A stretch of DNA of 64,000 nucleotides from contig NZ_CP045643.1 of assembly GCF_009498275.1 (NCBI RefSeq), positions 4,154,001 to 4,218,000 on the forward strand, in the 5' to 3' direction. The notes beneath the pieces are model-generated. The model worked only from the letters and a program-made list of their open reading frames with translations, was not told where the DNA came from and ran no database searches. Positions 1 through 7,519 of the stretch are shown here, one piece after another (position 1 is the first letter of the stretch; each line of letters starts with the position of its first letter). Position numbers and translations under genes: made by a program. This DNA is from Streptomyces fagopyri (GTDB lineage Bacteria; Actinomycetota; Actinomycetes; Streptomycetales; Streptomycetaceae).

Positions 1-83
1 TAGAGCGCGATGCCGTCCTCGCGGGTCAGCCGCTCACCGGCCCGGACCTTGTCCTCCAGCTCGCGCTTGAGCCCGACATCCAT
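1..83 (-). CDS. mqnE: Aminofutalosine synthase MqnE, N-terminal fragment (cut by window edge)
   Basis: Only the first 27 codons lie in the window, reading leftward off the edge. They translate as MDVGLKRELEDKVRAGERLT followed by REDGIAL. This matches my recollection of the N-terminus of Streptomyces MqnE, a radical-SAM enzyme that makes aminofutalosine in the futalosine route to menaquinone. The ATG is preceded by an AAAGG-type ribosome-binding site. The call rests on this short N-terminus and on the other menaquinone genes 0.9-4 kb away. No catalytic motif is visible in the fragment. Confidence 0.7.
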   Translation of the reverse strand, partial: MDVGLKRELEDKVRAGERLTREDGIAL

Positions 84-269
84 GCTCACACCTTTCTCCG
101 ACAGACCCCCCAACCGTACGCCCAGCCAGGTCGCCGCCGGTTCACGGCCCCGCCGGAGGGGACCGGCGCGCGTACGGGAGGGGGCCCGCCCCCGAGGGAC
201 CGCCCCTCGCCGACGCCCGCGGGAGCAGTTCCTGGTGCCGCGGCGGGCGGCGTTCGCCCCGTCGGGGCA

Positions 270-725
270 CTACTCCTCCTCGGGCAGCTCCCCCACCCGG
301 TTCTCCCACTTCGTCGAGAGGACGATCGTCGTACGGGTCCTGGAGACGCCCTTCGTTCCGGACAGCCGCCGGATGGTCTTCTCCAGGCCGTCCACGTCGC
401 TCGCCCGCACCTTGAGCATGAACGAGTCGTCGCCCGCGATGAACCAGCAGTCCTCGATCTCGCCGAGGTCCCGCATGCGGTGGGCGACGTCCTCGTGGTC
501 GGCCGCGTCGGACAGCGAGATGCCGATCAGGGCGGTGACGCCGAGACCGAGCGAGGCGGAGTCGACGGTGGCGCGGTACCCGATGATGACGCCGGCCGCC
601 TCCAGCCGGTTGATGCGGTCGGTGACGCTGGGCCCCGACAGACCGACGAGGCGCCCCAGCTCGGCGTAGGAGGCTCTGCCGTTCTCTCTCAGGGCCTGGA
701 TGAGCTGCCTGTCCACCGCGTCCAT
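270..725 (-). CDS. Lrp/AsnC family transcriptional regulator
   Basis: A 151-aa protein with the Lrp/AsnC layout. The N-terminal winged helix-turn-helix begins MDAVDRQLIQALRENGRASY, with the recognition region LVGLSGPSVTDRINRLEAAG near residues 27-46. A C-terminal RAM ligand-binding domain follows (about 65-140). The frame stays open upstream to 905, but the family's usual start (MDAVDRQLI) is the ATG at 725, so I use that. It lies between mqnE and the flavin prenyltransferase gene, all on the minus strand, so it may regulate the menaquinone genes or amino-acid metabolism. The effector cannot be told from sequence. Two 12-bp direct repeats just upstream may be its own operator. Confidence 0.9.
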   Translation of the reverse strand: MDAVDRQLIQALRENGRASYAELGRLVGLSGPSVTDRINRLEAAGVIIGYRATVDSASLGLGVTALIGISLSDAADHEDVAHRMRDLGEIEDCWFIAGDDSFMLKVRASDVDGLEKTIRRLSGTKGVSRTRTTIVLSTKWENRVGELPEEE

Positions 726-743
726 GCGATCGCTAGCCTTCCG

Positions 744-771
744 CTGAAGTGTGTGGGTCCTGAAGTGTGTG
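744..771. promoter_or_regulatory. 12-bp direct repeat upstream of the Lrp-type gene
   Basis: The word CTGAAGTGTGTG occurs twice, at 744-755 and 760-771, 16 bp apart, starting 19 bp upstream of the Lrp-type start codon. Direct repeats in this position are typical of autoregulatory sites, but no consensus for this protein is known to me, so the role is inferred. Confidence 0.35.
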
Positions 772-885
772 AGGTCCGCTGGGTCGTGCGCTGTCGTTCG
801 GTCCTGCCGGGGTGGTGCTGACGAGGTACCGGGGTGGTACCGGGTGCTGCCGGATGGTGCTGCGGGGTGGCGGCTGCGCCGGTGC

Positions 886-1569
886 TCAGGTCGCGCGCGA
901 GCCACCGCCGAGTTCGCCCTCCCACCGGCGGTACAACCGGTGTTCGACGCCCGCCGCGTCCAGCACCCGCCCGGCGACGAAGTCCACCAGGTCCTGGATG
1001 TGCGTGGCGCCCGCGTAGAAGGCGGGCGAGGCGGGCAGCACCGTCGCGCCCGCGTCGTCCAGGGAGACCAGGTGGCGCAGCGTCTGCCCGCTCAGCGGGG
1101 TCTCGCGTACCGAGACGACCAGCCGGCGCCCCTCCTTGAGGGTCACGCTCGCGGCCCGCTGCAGCAGGTCCTTCGACAGACCGAGGGCGACCCCCGCCAC
1201 ACAGGCCGTCGAGGCGGGCACGATGAGCATGCCCTGCGCGGGGTACGAACCCGAGGACGGTCCCGCCGCCAGGTCGCCCGCGCTCCAGTGCCGTACCGCG
1301 TCGAGGTGCTCCTCGAAGGCGTCGAAGGTGCCGGGCTTGCCGTCCGCGCCCCGTGCCAGCCATTCCCGCAGGTCGTCCCGCCAGTGGGCGTCGCGGAAGG
1401 AGAGCCCGGTCTCGTCCAGGAGCGTGAGCCGCGAGGCCCTGCTCACGACCAGGTCCACGCTCTCGCCCGCCGCCAGCAGCGCCCGCAGCACGGCGGCGGC
1501 GTACGGCGTACCGGACGCGCCGGACACCCCCACGATCCAAGGCCGGCGCTGCGTCTGTCCTGGCTTCAT
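886..1569 (-). CDS. mqnM: UbiX-type flavin prenyltransferase (menaquinone pathway)
   Basis: A 227-aa flavoprotein of the UbiX/Pad family. It makes prenylated FMN, the cofactor needed by UbiD-type decarboxylases. The N-terminus carries the signature PWIVGVSGASGTPYAAAVLR at about residues 10-29, and a later SxxSG-like region (VRETPLSGQTLRHL) fits the family. Upstream in-frame codons exist to 1677, but they overlap the end of the prenyltransferase gene, so I start at the ATG at 1569. That start lies 31 bp after the mqnP stop. With mqnP and mqnL it forms a leftward block that carries out the decarboxylation and prenylation of dihydroxynaphthoate. The symbol follows the MqnLMP naming; ubiX is equally usable. 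Confidence 0.88.
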   Translation of the reverse strand: MKPGQTQRRPWIVGVSGASGTPYAAAVLRALLAAGESVDLVVSRASRLTLLDETGLSFRDAHWRDDLREWLARGADGKPGTFDAFEEHLDAVRHWSAGDLAAGPSSGSYPAQGMLIVPASTACVAGVALGLSKDLLQRAASVTLKEGRRLVVSVRETPLSGQTLRHLVSLDDAGATVLPASPAFYAGATHIQDLVDFVAGRVLDAAGVEHRLYRRWEGELGGGSRAT

Positions 1570-1600
1570 GGTGTCGAGGGTATCCGGCGACTGCCGGGAT

Positions 1601-2503
1601 TCAGACCGTGAGGCCGCGGACCAGCAGATCGAGCAGGGCGCACACGAACAGAGCGATGCCGATGAATCCGTTGACACTGAAGAACGCGCGGTTCAGCCGG
1701 GACAGGTCGTGCGGCTTGACGATGCTGTGCTCGTAGAGGAAGGCGGCCGCGACGATCACCAGGCCGAACCAGAAGAAGACACCCGCGTCGGTGGCGAGGG
1801 CGTACCAGACGAAGAGCGCCGTGGTGACGGCGTGACAGACGCGCGCCCCGCGGACGGCGGCGGGAATGCCGAAGCGCGCGGGGACGGACAGCACGCCGAC
1901 CTCGCGGTCCGTCTCGACGTCCTGGCAGGCGTAGATCAGGTCGAAGCCGCCGATCCAGACGCCGACCGCGAGCCCCAGGATCACCGCGTTCCACGACCAC
2001 TCGCCGGTGATCGCCAGCCAGCCGCCGATGGGTCCCATCGCCTGGGCCAGCCCCAGGATGGCCTGCGGGAAGTTCGTGAACCGCTTGCCGTAGGGGTACA
2101 CCACCATCGGGATCACGGCGACGGGCGCGAGCGCCAGGCAGAGCGGGTTCAGCAGGGCCGCCGCGCCCAGGAAGAAGACCAGGGCGACCAGGGCGCCGGT
2201 CCAGGCGTGCTTCACGCTCATCGCGCCGGTGACGAGTTCGCGGTGGGCGGTGCGGGGGTTGCGGGCGTCGATCTCGCGGTCGATGATCCGGTTCGCCGCC
2301 ATCGCGAAGGTACGCAGCCCGACCATCGCGACGGTCACCAGGAACAGCCGTCCCCAGTGGATGTTCTCGTCCAGCTCGTACATCGCGGTCAGCGCCGCGA
2401 TGTACGCGAAGGGCAGCGCGAACACCGAGTGCTCGATCATGACGAGGCGCAGGAACGCCTTGGTGCGGCCCGGCTGCGGGAGCGCCGCGGAAGCTGAACT
2501 CAC
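1601..2503 (-). CDS. mqnP: Menaquinone biosynthesis prenyltransferase MqnP (UbiA family)
   Basis: A 300-aa membrane prenyltransferase with about eight or nine hydrophobic segments. The two Asp-rich motifs of the UbiA family are present: NRIIDREID at residues 71-79 and DVETD at 195-199. They bind the Mg2+-polyprenyl diphosphate. Predicted role: attachment of the polyprenyl tail to the naphthoquinol ring at the membrane in the futalosine pathway. The start is GTG at 2503, whose last three bases form the stop of mqnL (GTGA overlap), so the two are translationally coupled. A longer frame to 3151 is only an open stretch antiparallel in frame to mqnL. Confidence 0.92.
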   Translation of the reverse strand: MSSASAALPQPGRTKAFLRLVMIEHSVFALPFAYIAALTAMYELDENIHWGRLFLVTVAMVGLRTFAMAANRIIDREIDARNPRTAHRELVTGAMSVKHAWTGALVALVFFLGAAALLNPLCLALAPVAVIPMVVYPYGKRFTNFPQAILGLAQAMGPIGGWLAITGEWSWNAVILGLAVGVWIGGFDLIYACQDVETDREVGVLSVPARFGIPAAVRGARVCHAVTTALFVWYALATDAGVFFWFGLVIVAAAFLYEHSIVKPHDLSRLNRAFFSVNGFIGIALFVCALLDLLVRGLTV

Positions 2504-3951
2504 AGCCCGTACTCCTTCCAGCGGCGGTCGACCGTCGCTGCCGTCTGCGGGTCGGACAGCACCATCTCGGGCCAGCCGCCGTCCCGGGTGTAGCCCTCCT
2601 CGGGCCATTTCCTCGTCGCGTCGATACCCGCCTTGCCGCCCCAGAACTGCTGGTAGGAGGCGTGGTCGAGGTGATCGACGGGACCTTCCACGACGGTGAG
2701 GTCGCGGGAGTAGTCGGTGTTGCCCAGGGCCCGCCACGCGACCTCGTGCAGATCGTGGACGTCGCAGTCGGAGTCGACGACCACGATGAGTTTCGTGAGG
2801 GACATCATGTGGGCGCCCCAGACGGCGTGCATCACCTTCTGGGCGTGTTTGGGGTATTTCTTGTCGATCGCGACGATCGCACAGTTGTGGAAGCCGCCCG
2901 CCTCGGGCAGGTGGTAGTCCACGATGTCCGGGACGATGATCTTCAGCAGGGGCAGGAAGAAGCGCTCGGTGGCCCGGCCCAGCGGGCCGTCCTCGGTCGG
3001 CGGCCGCCCCACGACGATGGACTGGAGCAGCGGCCGCTTCCGCATGGTCACGCAGTCGATGGTCAGCGCCGGGAAGGGCTCCTGCGGCGTGTAGAACCCG
3101 GTGTGGTCGCCGAACGGCCCCTCGGGCAGCGTCTCGCCCGGCTCCAGCCACCCCTCCAGGACCACTTCGGCCTGCGCGGGAACCTGGAGCGGAACGGTCT
3201 TGCAGTCCACCATCTCGATCCGCTTGCCCTGGATGAACCCGGCGAAGAGGTACTCGTCGATGTCACCGGGCAGCGGGGCGGTGGAGGCGTACGTCACGGC
3301 GGGCGGACAGCCGAAGGCGATCGCGACGGGCAGCCGCTCCCCCCTGCGTGCCGCGACCTGGTAGTGGTTGCGGCTGTCCTTGTGGATCTGCCAGTGCATC
3401 CCGATGGTGCGCTTGTCGTGGCGCTGCAGACGGTAGAGGCCGAGATTGCGGATGCCGCTCTCGGGATCCTTGGTGTGGGTCAGCCCCAGATTGAAGAAGG
3501 AGCCGCCGTCCTGGGGCCAGGTGAAGAGGGCGGGCAGCGCGTCGAGATCGACGTCGTCACCGCGCAGGACGACCTCCTGCACCGGCGCTTCCTTGACCTT
3601 CTTCGGCGGTACGTGGGCCATCGCGCCGAGCTTCCCGAAGGCCTCGCGCACCCCCACGAATCCGTGCGGCAGCTCGGGCCTGAGCAGTCCGCCGATCTTC
3701 TCGGAGATCTCGCCGTACGACTTCAGCCCGAGGGCCTTGAGCAGGCGCCGGTCGGTTCCGAAGACGTTCATGGCGAGCGGCATGGCGGAGCCGCGCACGT
3801 TCTCGAAGAGCAGCGCGGGGCCGCCCGCCTTCTGCACGCGGTCGACGATCTCCCCCACCTCCAGGTAGGGGTCCACCTCGGCCTTGATGCGCTTGAGGTC
3901 ACCCTCTCGCTCCAGTGCCCGCAGCAGGGAGCGAAGATCGTCGTAAGCCAT
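2500..3951 (-). CDS. mqnL: UbiD-type menaquinone biosynthesis decarboxylase
   Basis: A 483-aa UbiD-family (de)carboxylase, close in length and start (MAYDDLRSLLRALEREGDLK) to the family I know as the SCO4490 type. These enzymes use prenylated FMN, supplied here by the UbiX-type neighbour, to decarboxylate dihydroxynaphthoate in the futalosine pathway. Family blocks seen include VGREPPTEDGPLG-like VVGRPPTEDGPLGRATERFF and the pyrimidine-like region WQIHKDSRNHY. It is the first gene of the mqnL-mqnP-mqnM block. The 154-bp gap to the divergent gene at 4106 must hold its promoter. Confidence 0.92.
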   Translation of the reverse strand: MAYDDLRSLLRALEREGDLKRIKAEVDPYLEVGEIVDRVQKAGGPALLFENVRGSAMPLAMNVFGTDRRLLKALGLKSYGEISEKIGGLLRPELPHGFVGVREAFGKLGAMAHVPPKKVKEAPVQEVVLRGDDVDLDALPALFTWPQDGGSFFNLGLTHTKDPESGIRNLGLYRLQRHDKRTIGMHWQIHKDSRNHYQVAARRGERLPVAIAFGCPPAVTYASTAPLPGDIDEYLFAGFIQGKRIEMVDCKTVPLQVPAQAEVVLEGWLEPGETLPEGPFGDHTGFYTPQEPFPALTIDCVTMRKRPLLQSIVVGRPPTEDGPLGRATERFFLPLLKIIVPDIVDYHLPEAGGFHNCAIVAIDKKYPKHAQKVMHAVWGAHMMSLTKLIVVVDSDCDVHDLHEVAWRALGNTDYSRDLTVVEGPVDHLDHASYQQFWGGKAGIDATRKWPEEGYTRDGGWPEMVLSDPQTAATVDRRWKEYGL

Positions 3952-4105
3952 GCGTTCCAGTATCGCCGAGGCCTCTGCGGCGGCTGCGTGCGCCCCACCG
4001 TCGCCGGTCGGGCGGGGGCCGCGCCGTGGGGGCGACCCGCTACCCTGGCCGCGTCACCGGGGCCCTGTGCCGCCCCGCCGTCGCTCACTGGGGGACCGTT
4101 CGGCC

Positions 4106-4516
4106 ATGCTCAGGTATCTGCCCTTCCTGCTGGTCCTGGCGCTGTGGATCTACGCCTTCATCGACTGTCTGAACACCCCCGAGGAGGAGGTCCGCGGCCT
4201 GCCGAAGGTGGTGTGGGTGATCATCATCCTGCTCTTCGGCGAGGTGCTGGTCGGGCCGGTCGCCTGGCTCGTCGCGGGCCGTACGCGCCGCGGGGGCCCG
4301 GTGGGCGCCGCGGCCACCGGGTGGCGCCGCGACCAGGGCGCGCCGTACGTCGCGCCCGACGACAACCCGGAGTTCCTCAAGTCGCTCGGGGCCGACAAGC
4401 CCGAACGGCCGGACCGTGACGAGGCACTCCTGAAGGACTGGGAGGCCGACCTGCAACGCCGCGAGGAGGAACTGCGCCGGCGGGAGCAGCAGAGCAAGTC
4501 CGACGACGACGCCTGA
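4106..4516 (+). CDS. Small membrane protein with phospholipase D-nuclease N-terminal-like domain
   Basis: A 136-aa protein. Two hydrophobic segments (about residues 3-21 and 33-57) frame the pattern DCLNTPEEEVRGLPKVVWVI, which is typical of the PLDc_N domain (PF13396-like). The C-terminal half is charged and ends in a heptad-rich RREEELRRREQQ stretch that could be a short coiled coil. There is no catalytic HKD motif, so it is not an active phospholipase. A possible minus-10 element (TACCCT, about 4041) lies upstream. Function is unknown; such proteins are common as single genes in Streptomyces. Confidence 0.8.
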   Translation: MLRYLPFLLVLALWIYAFIDCLNTPEEEVRGLPKVVWVIIILLFGEVLVGPVAWLVAGRTRRGGPVGAAATGWRRDQGAPYVAPDDNPEFLKSLGADKPERPDRDEALLKDWEADLQRREEELRRREQQSKSDDDA

Positions 4517-4722
4517 GCCGACGCCCGCCCCGACGCCCGCCCCGACGAACGACCGCACGGACGGCGGTGGTCGGGGGTGTCCCCGCGTCGCCGTCGCCCG
4601 CCGACGGTCCACGCGTCCCGCCCCCGCTCATACCTTCGGCAGCCGCCCGTAGACCATCGGCGGACGGCGTGGGGGCGGTCCGCTTCCCAGACTGGGTCGG
4701 GACGACGAGACGGGGAGGCGCG

Positions 4723-5826
4723 ATGCGGGGGATCAGCCGGGCTCGGTTCCTGGGGATGGCCGCGGCGGGGGCGGCGGCCGCGGTGCTGCCCGCGGGGCGG
4801 GCCGGGGCGACGGACGGACGGCGGGGACTGACCTACCGGGGTGCGGTCTACGAGGTGGCGGACGGGGAGACGCCCGGTACGGGGTGGAGCGCCCGGCGTA
4901 TGCGCGGCGACCTGCGCGCCCTGGCGCACGACCTGCACGCCGACTCCGTCAAGGTCACCGGCGACGGCGTCGAACGGCTCGCCGCCACGGCCACCGAGGC
5001 GGCGGAGCGGGGCCTGCGCGTCTGGCTCGAACCGACCCTGGGCGACGTGCCGGAGCGGGACATCCTCGACCACCTCGCGGAGACGGGCCGGTGCGCGGAA
5101 CGGCTGCGCCGGCAGGGGGCCGGGGTGCACCTCAGCGTGGGGTGCGAGTTCGTGCTGTACGTGCCCGGGATCGTGCCCGGCGCCAACGTCCAGGAGCGTG
5201 TCGAGAACCTCCTCGCCGGGACGTTCGACCCCGTACGGATGGCGCGGCGCCTGCACCGCTTCACGGCGCGGGCGGCGGGCGTGGGCCGCTCCGTCTTCCG
5301 CGGGCGGCTGACGTACGCCGCCGCGCAGGACGAGGACGTCGACTGGGGGCTCTTCGACCTCGTCGGCGTCGACTACTACGGGTTCTTCCGGCACCGGGAC
5401 GCCTACGTCCGCGATCTCGCCCGGTACACCCGGTTCGGGAAGCGCGTCGCCGTCATGGAGTTCGGCTGCTGCACCTTCGAGGGCGCCCCCGAGCGCGGCG
5501 GCATGGGATGGGACGTCGTCGATCACGGCAAGGAGCCGCCGGAGATCAAGGAGGGCATCGTCCGCAGCGAGCGGGCGCAGGCCGCGTATCTGACGGACGT
5601 GCTGTCGGTGTTCGAGTCGATGGGCCTGTATGCGGCGATGGCGTACACCTTCGTCACCCCCGACGCCCCGCACCGCCCCCGCGATCCGCGCCACGACCTC
5701 GACACGGCGAGCTACTCCCTCGTCAAGGCGGTCGAGGACCGTCGGCCCGAAGCCCCCGGCCGGTACTGGGAGCCGAAGGAGTCCTTCCGCGCGCTGGCCC
5801 GGCAGTACGCGCGCCACGGCCGCTGA
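4723..5826 (+). CDS. Secreted TIM-barrel (glycosidase-like) protein
   Basis: A 367-aa protein with an N-terminal signal (RARFLGMAAAGAAAAVLPAG), probably Tat- or Sec-exported and cleaved near residue 30. The mature part reads like a glycoside-hydrolase-type TIM barrel. Candidate barrel strands and acid residues occur in GLRVWLEPTLGD, GVHLSVGCEFVLY, DLVGVDYYGFF, RVAVMEFGCCTFEG and LYAAMAYTFVTPD, the last resembling the nucleophile strand of clan GH-A. Homologues are sometimes labelled abortive infection protein, but nothing here shows a phage-defence role. The start is chosen from the GGGGAGG ribosome-binding site at 4712-4718. Substrate unknown. Confidence 0.7.
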   Translation: MRGISRARFLGMAAAGAAAAVLPAGRAGATDGRRGLTYRGAVYEVADGETPGTGWSARRMRGDLRALAHDLHADSVKVTGDGVERLAATATEAAERGLRVWLEPTLGDVPERDILDHLAETGRCAERLRRQGAGVHLSVGCEFVLYVPGIVPGANVQERVENLLAGTFDPVRMARRLHRFTARAAGVGRSVFRGRLTYAAAQDEDVDWGLFDLVGVDYYGFFRHRDAYVRDLARYTRFGKRVAVMEFGCCTFEGAPERGGMGWDVVDHGKEPPEIKEGIVRSERAQAAYLTDVLSVFESMGLYAAMAYTFVTPDAPHRPRDPRHDLDTASYSLVKAVEDRRPEAPGRYWEPKESFRALARQYARHGR

Positions 5827-5904
5827 CGGTCCGTCCGGGTCCGGCTCGCCGCGAGCGGGCCCGTGCGCGTTGCCCTCGTGCTCCGGCCACAGGAGAGTGG
5901 GGTC

Positions 5905-6375
5905 ATGGAGCGCATCGATCAGGCAGTCGACCCGGCACGAGCCCGCGGGTGGCTCGCCACCGCCGTCGAGGAGGCCCGCGCCGGGCTCGCGGAGGGCGGC
6001 ATCCCCGTCGGCGCCGCGCTGTACGGCGCCGACGGCGCCCTTCTCGGGCGCGGCCGCAACCGGCGCGTCCAGGACGGCGACCCGTCCATGCACGCGGAGA
6101 CCTCGGCCTTCCGTGCCGCCGGACGGCGACGGACCTACCGCGGTACGACCATGGTGACCACCCTCTCCCCGTGCTGGTACTGCAGCGGTCTGGTCCGGCA
6201 GTTCGGCATCTCCCGGGTCGTGATCGGCGAGGCCGGTACCTTCCACGGCGGACACGACTGGCTGGCCGAGCACGGGGTGGAGATCGTCCGGCTGGACGAT
6301 GCCGAGTGCGCGGCCATGATGCGCGACTTCGTCGAGAAGAACCCGGCCCTGTGGAACGAGGACATCGGTGAGTGA
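5905..6375 (+). CDS. Cytosine deaminase of the yeast Fcy1 type
   Basis: A 156-aa zinc-dependent deaminase. The motif MHAE (H63, E65) and the PCWYC motif (C90, C93) give one His and two Cys zinc ligands plus the catalytic Glu. Overall length, the LSPC core and the C-terminal NPALWNEDIGE closely parallel yeast cytosine deaminase, whose C-terminus I recall as RPQDWFEDIGE. This supports free cytosine rather than tRNA or guanine as substrate, although another small heterocycle is possible. The ATG at 5905 follows an AGGAGAG site. It overlaps the next gene by 8 bp, so the two are probably co-translated. Confidence 0.85.
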   Translation: MERIDQAVDPARARGWLATAVEEARAGLAEGGIPVGAALYGADGALLGRGRNRRVQDGDPSMHAETSAFRAAGRRRTYRGTTMVTTLSPCWYCSGLVRQFGISRVVIGEAGTFHGGHDWLAEHGVEIVRLDDAECAAMMRDFVEKNPALWNEDIGE

Positions 6376-7378
6376 GGTGGGTGATCCCCGGGCCACCCGC
6401 CGGGAGGAGCCCCCGGCCCGCCCCCGTGTCCCGACCGTCGACCTGTGTCCGTGGCTGTCGGGCGACCGGGCCACCCGGGCGCGGACCGCCCGTACCGTCG
6501 ACGACGCCCTGCGCGGCGCCGGGTTCCTCCTCGTCACCGGCCACGGCGTCGACCCGTCCCTGCGCGCCCGGATCCGGGAGGCGGCACGCGCCTTCTTCGT
6601 CCTGCCCGCGGAGACGAAACAGCGGTACGCCGCCCGGGTCGGCGGACGCGGCTGGCTCGGTCCCGGCGTGGAGGCCAACGGGTACTCCGAGGGCACCGAG
6701 ACCCCGCCCGACCTCAAGGAGTCGCTGACCTTCGCGACGCACGAACCGTTCGAGGACCCGGAGACCAACGCGGAGTGGTACGCGCCCAACGTCTGGCCGG
6801 CGGAAGCCCCCGGGCTTCGGGAACTGTGCGTGGAGTACCTGGCCCGGATGGCCGGACTGGAGAACCGCCTGCTCGCCCTCCTCGGCGAGGCGCTCGGAGT
6901 GGAGCCGGACTTCTTCACCCGGCACATGGACCACCCGACGTACGGCTTCAACATCAACTGGTATCCGGGGACGGAGGTCGTGGGCGCGCCCGAGCCGGGC
7001 CAGTTCCGTATCGGCCCGCACACGGACTTCGGCACCGTCACCCTCCTCGACCGGCAGACGGGCAAGGGCGGGCTGCAGGTCTTCACGGACGAGGACGGCT
7101 GGCAGGACGCGCCCTTCGATCCCGCGGCGTTCACGGTCAACATCGGTGATCTGATGGCCCGTTGGACGGGCGACCGGTGGCGTTCGGGGCGGCATCGGGT
7201 ACTGCCGCCGCCCGCGGACGCGCCCACCGAGGAGCTGATGTCGCTGGTCTACTTCGGCGAGTGCACGCCGGGCACGGTGGTGGAGTCCGTACCGGCTCCG
7301 GTGGGGCGCGTCGCGTACCCGCCGGTCGACTCCCACGCGTATCTGCGGGACAAGCTCAATTCGATCACTGTGAGCTAG
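6368..7378 (+). CDS. 2-oxoglutarate/Fe(II) dioxygenase, isopenicillin N synthase-like
   Basis: A 336-aa non-haem iron oxygenase. An N-terminal DIOX_N domain (about 20-140) precedes the C-terminal 2OG-Fe(II) domain. The iron triad is H218-x-D220 in GPHTDFG and H276 in SGRHRVL. The SLVYFGEC strand lies where the family has the RxS 2OG-binding region, but the usual Arg is not obvious there. The GTG start at 6368 overlaps the deaminase gene. Thymine-7-hydroxylases also belong to this family, so a role in pyrimidine salvage with the deaminase is a reasonable guess, though plant-hormone-like and antibiotic oxygenases are equally close by fold. Confidence 0.85.
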   Translation: MSEVGDPRATRREEPPARPRVPTVDLCPWLSGDRATRARTARTVDDALRGAGFLLVTGHGVDPSLRARIREAARAFFVLPAETKQRYAARVGGRGWLGPGVEANGYSEGTETPPDLKESLTFATHEPFEDPETNAEWYAPNVWPAEAPGLRELCVEYLARMAGLENRLLALLGEALGVEPDFFTRHMDHPTYGFNINWYPGTEVVGAPEPGQFRIGPHTDFGTVTLLDRQTGKGGLQVFTDEDGWQDAPFDPAAFTVNIGDLMARWTGDRWRSGRHRVLPPPADAPTEELMSLVYFGECTPGTVVESVPAPVGRVAYPPVDSHAYLRDKLNSITVS

Positions 7379-7519
7379 CCGCCGGAAAGGATGCGGAAGA
7401 ATTTCGTAACCAAACGGACATCACGCACCCTAGTCCGAAGCAACTCCCCCTTTTTACACTGGTATTGATACACCTCACTGCAGCACAGGCAGGACCGGAC
7501 CGCGCCAGGGGGAGATGCG

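Noticed and set aside
4723..5826. Phage-defence (abortive infection) gene
   Set aside because: Homologues sometimes carry that label, but the protein has a signal peptide and a glycosidase-like barrel, and no defence genes are nearby.
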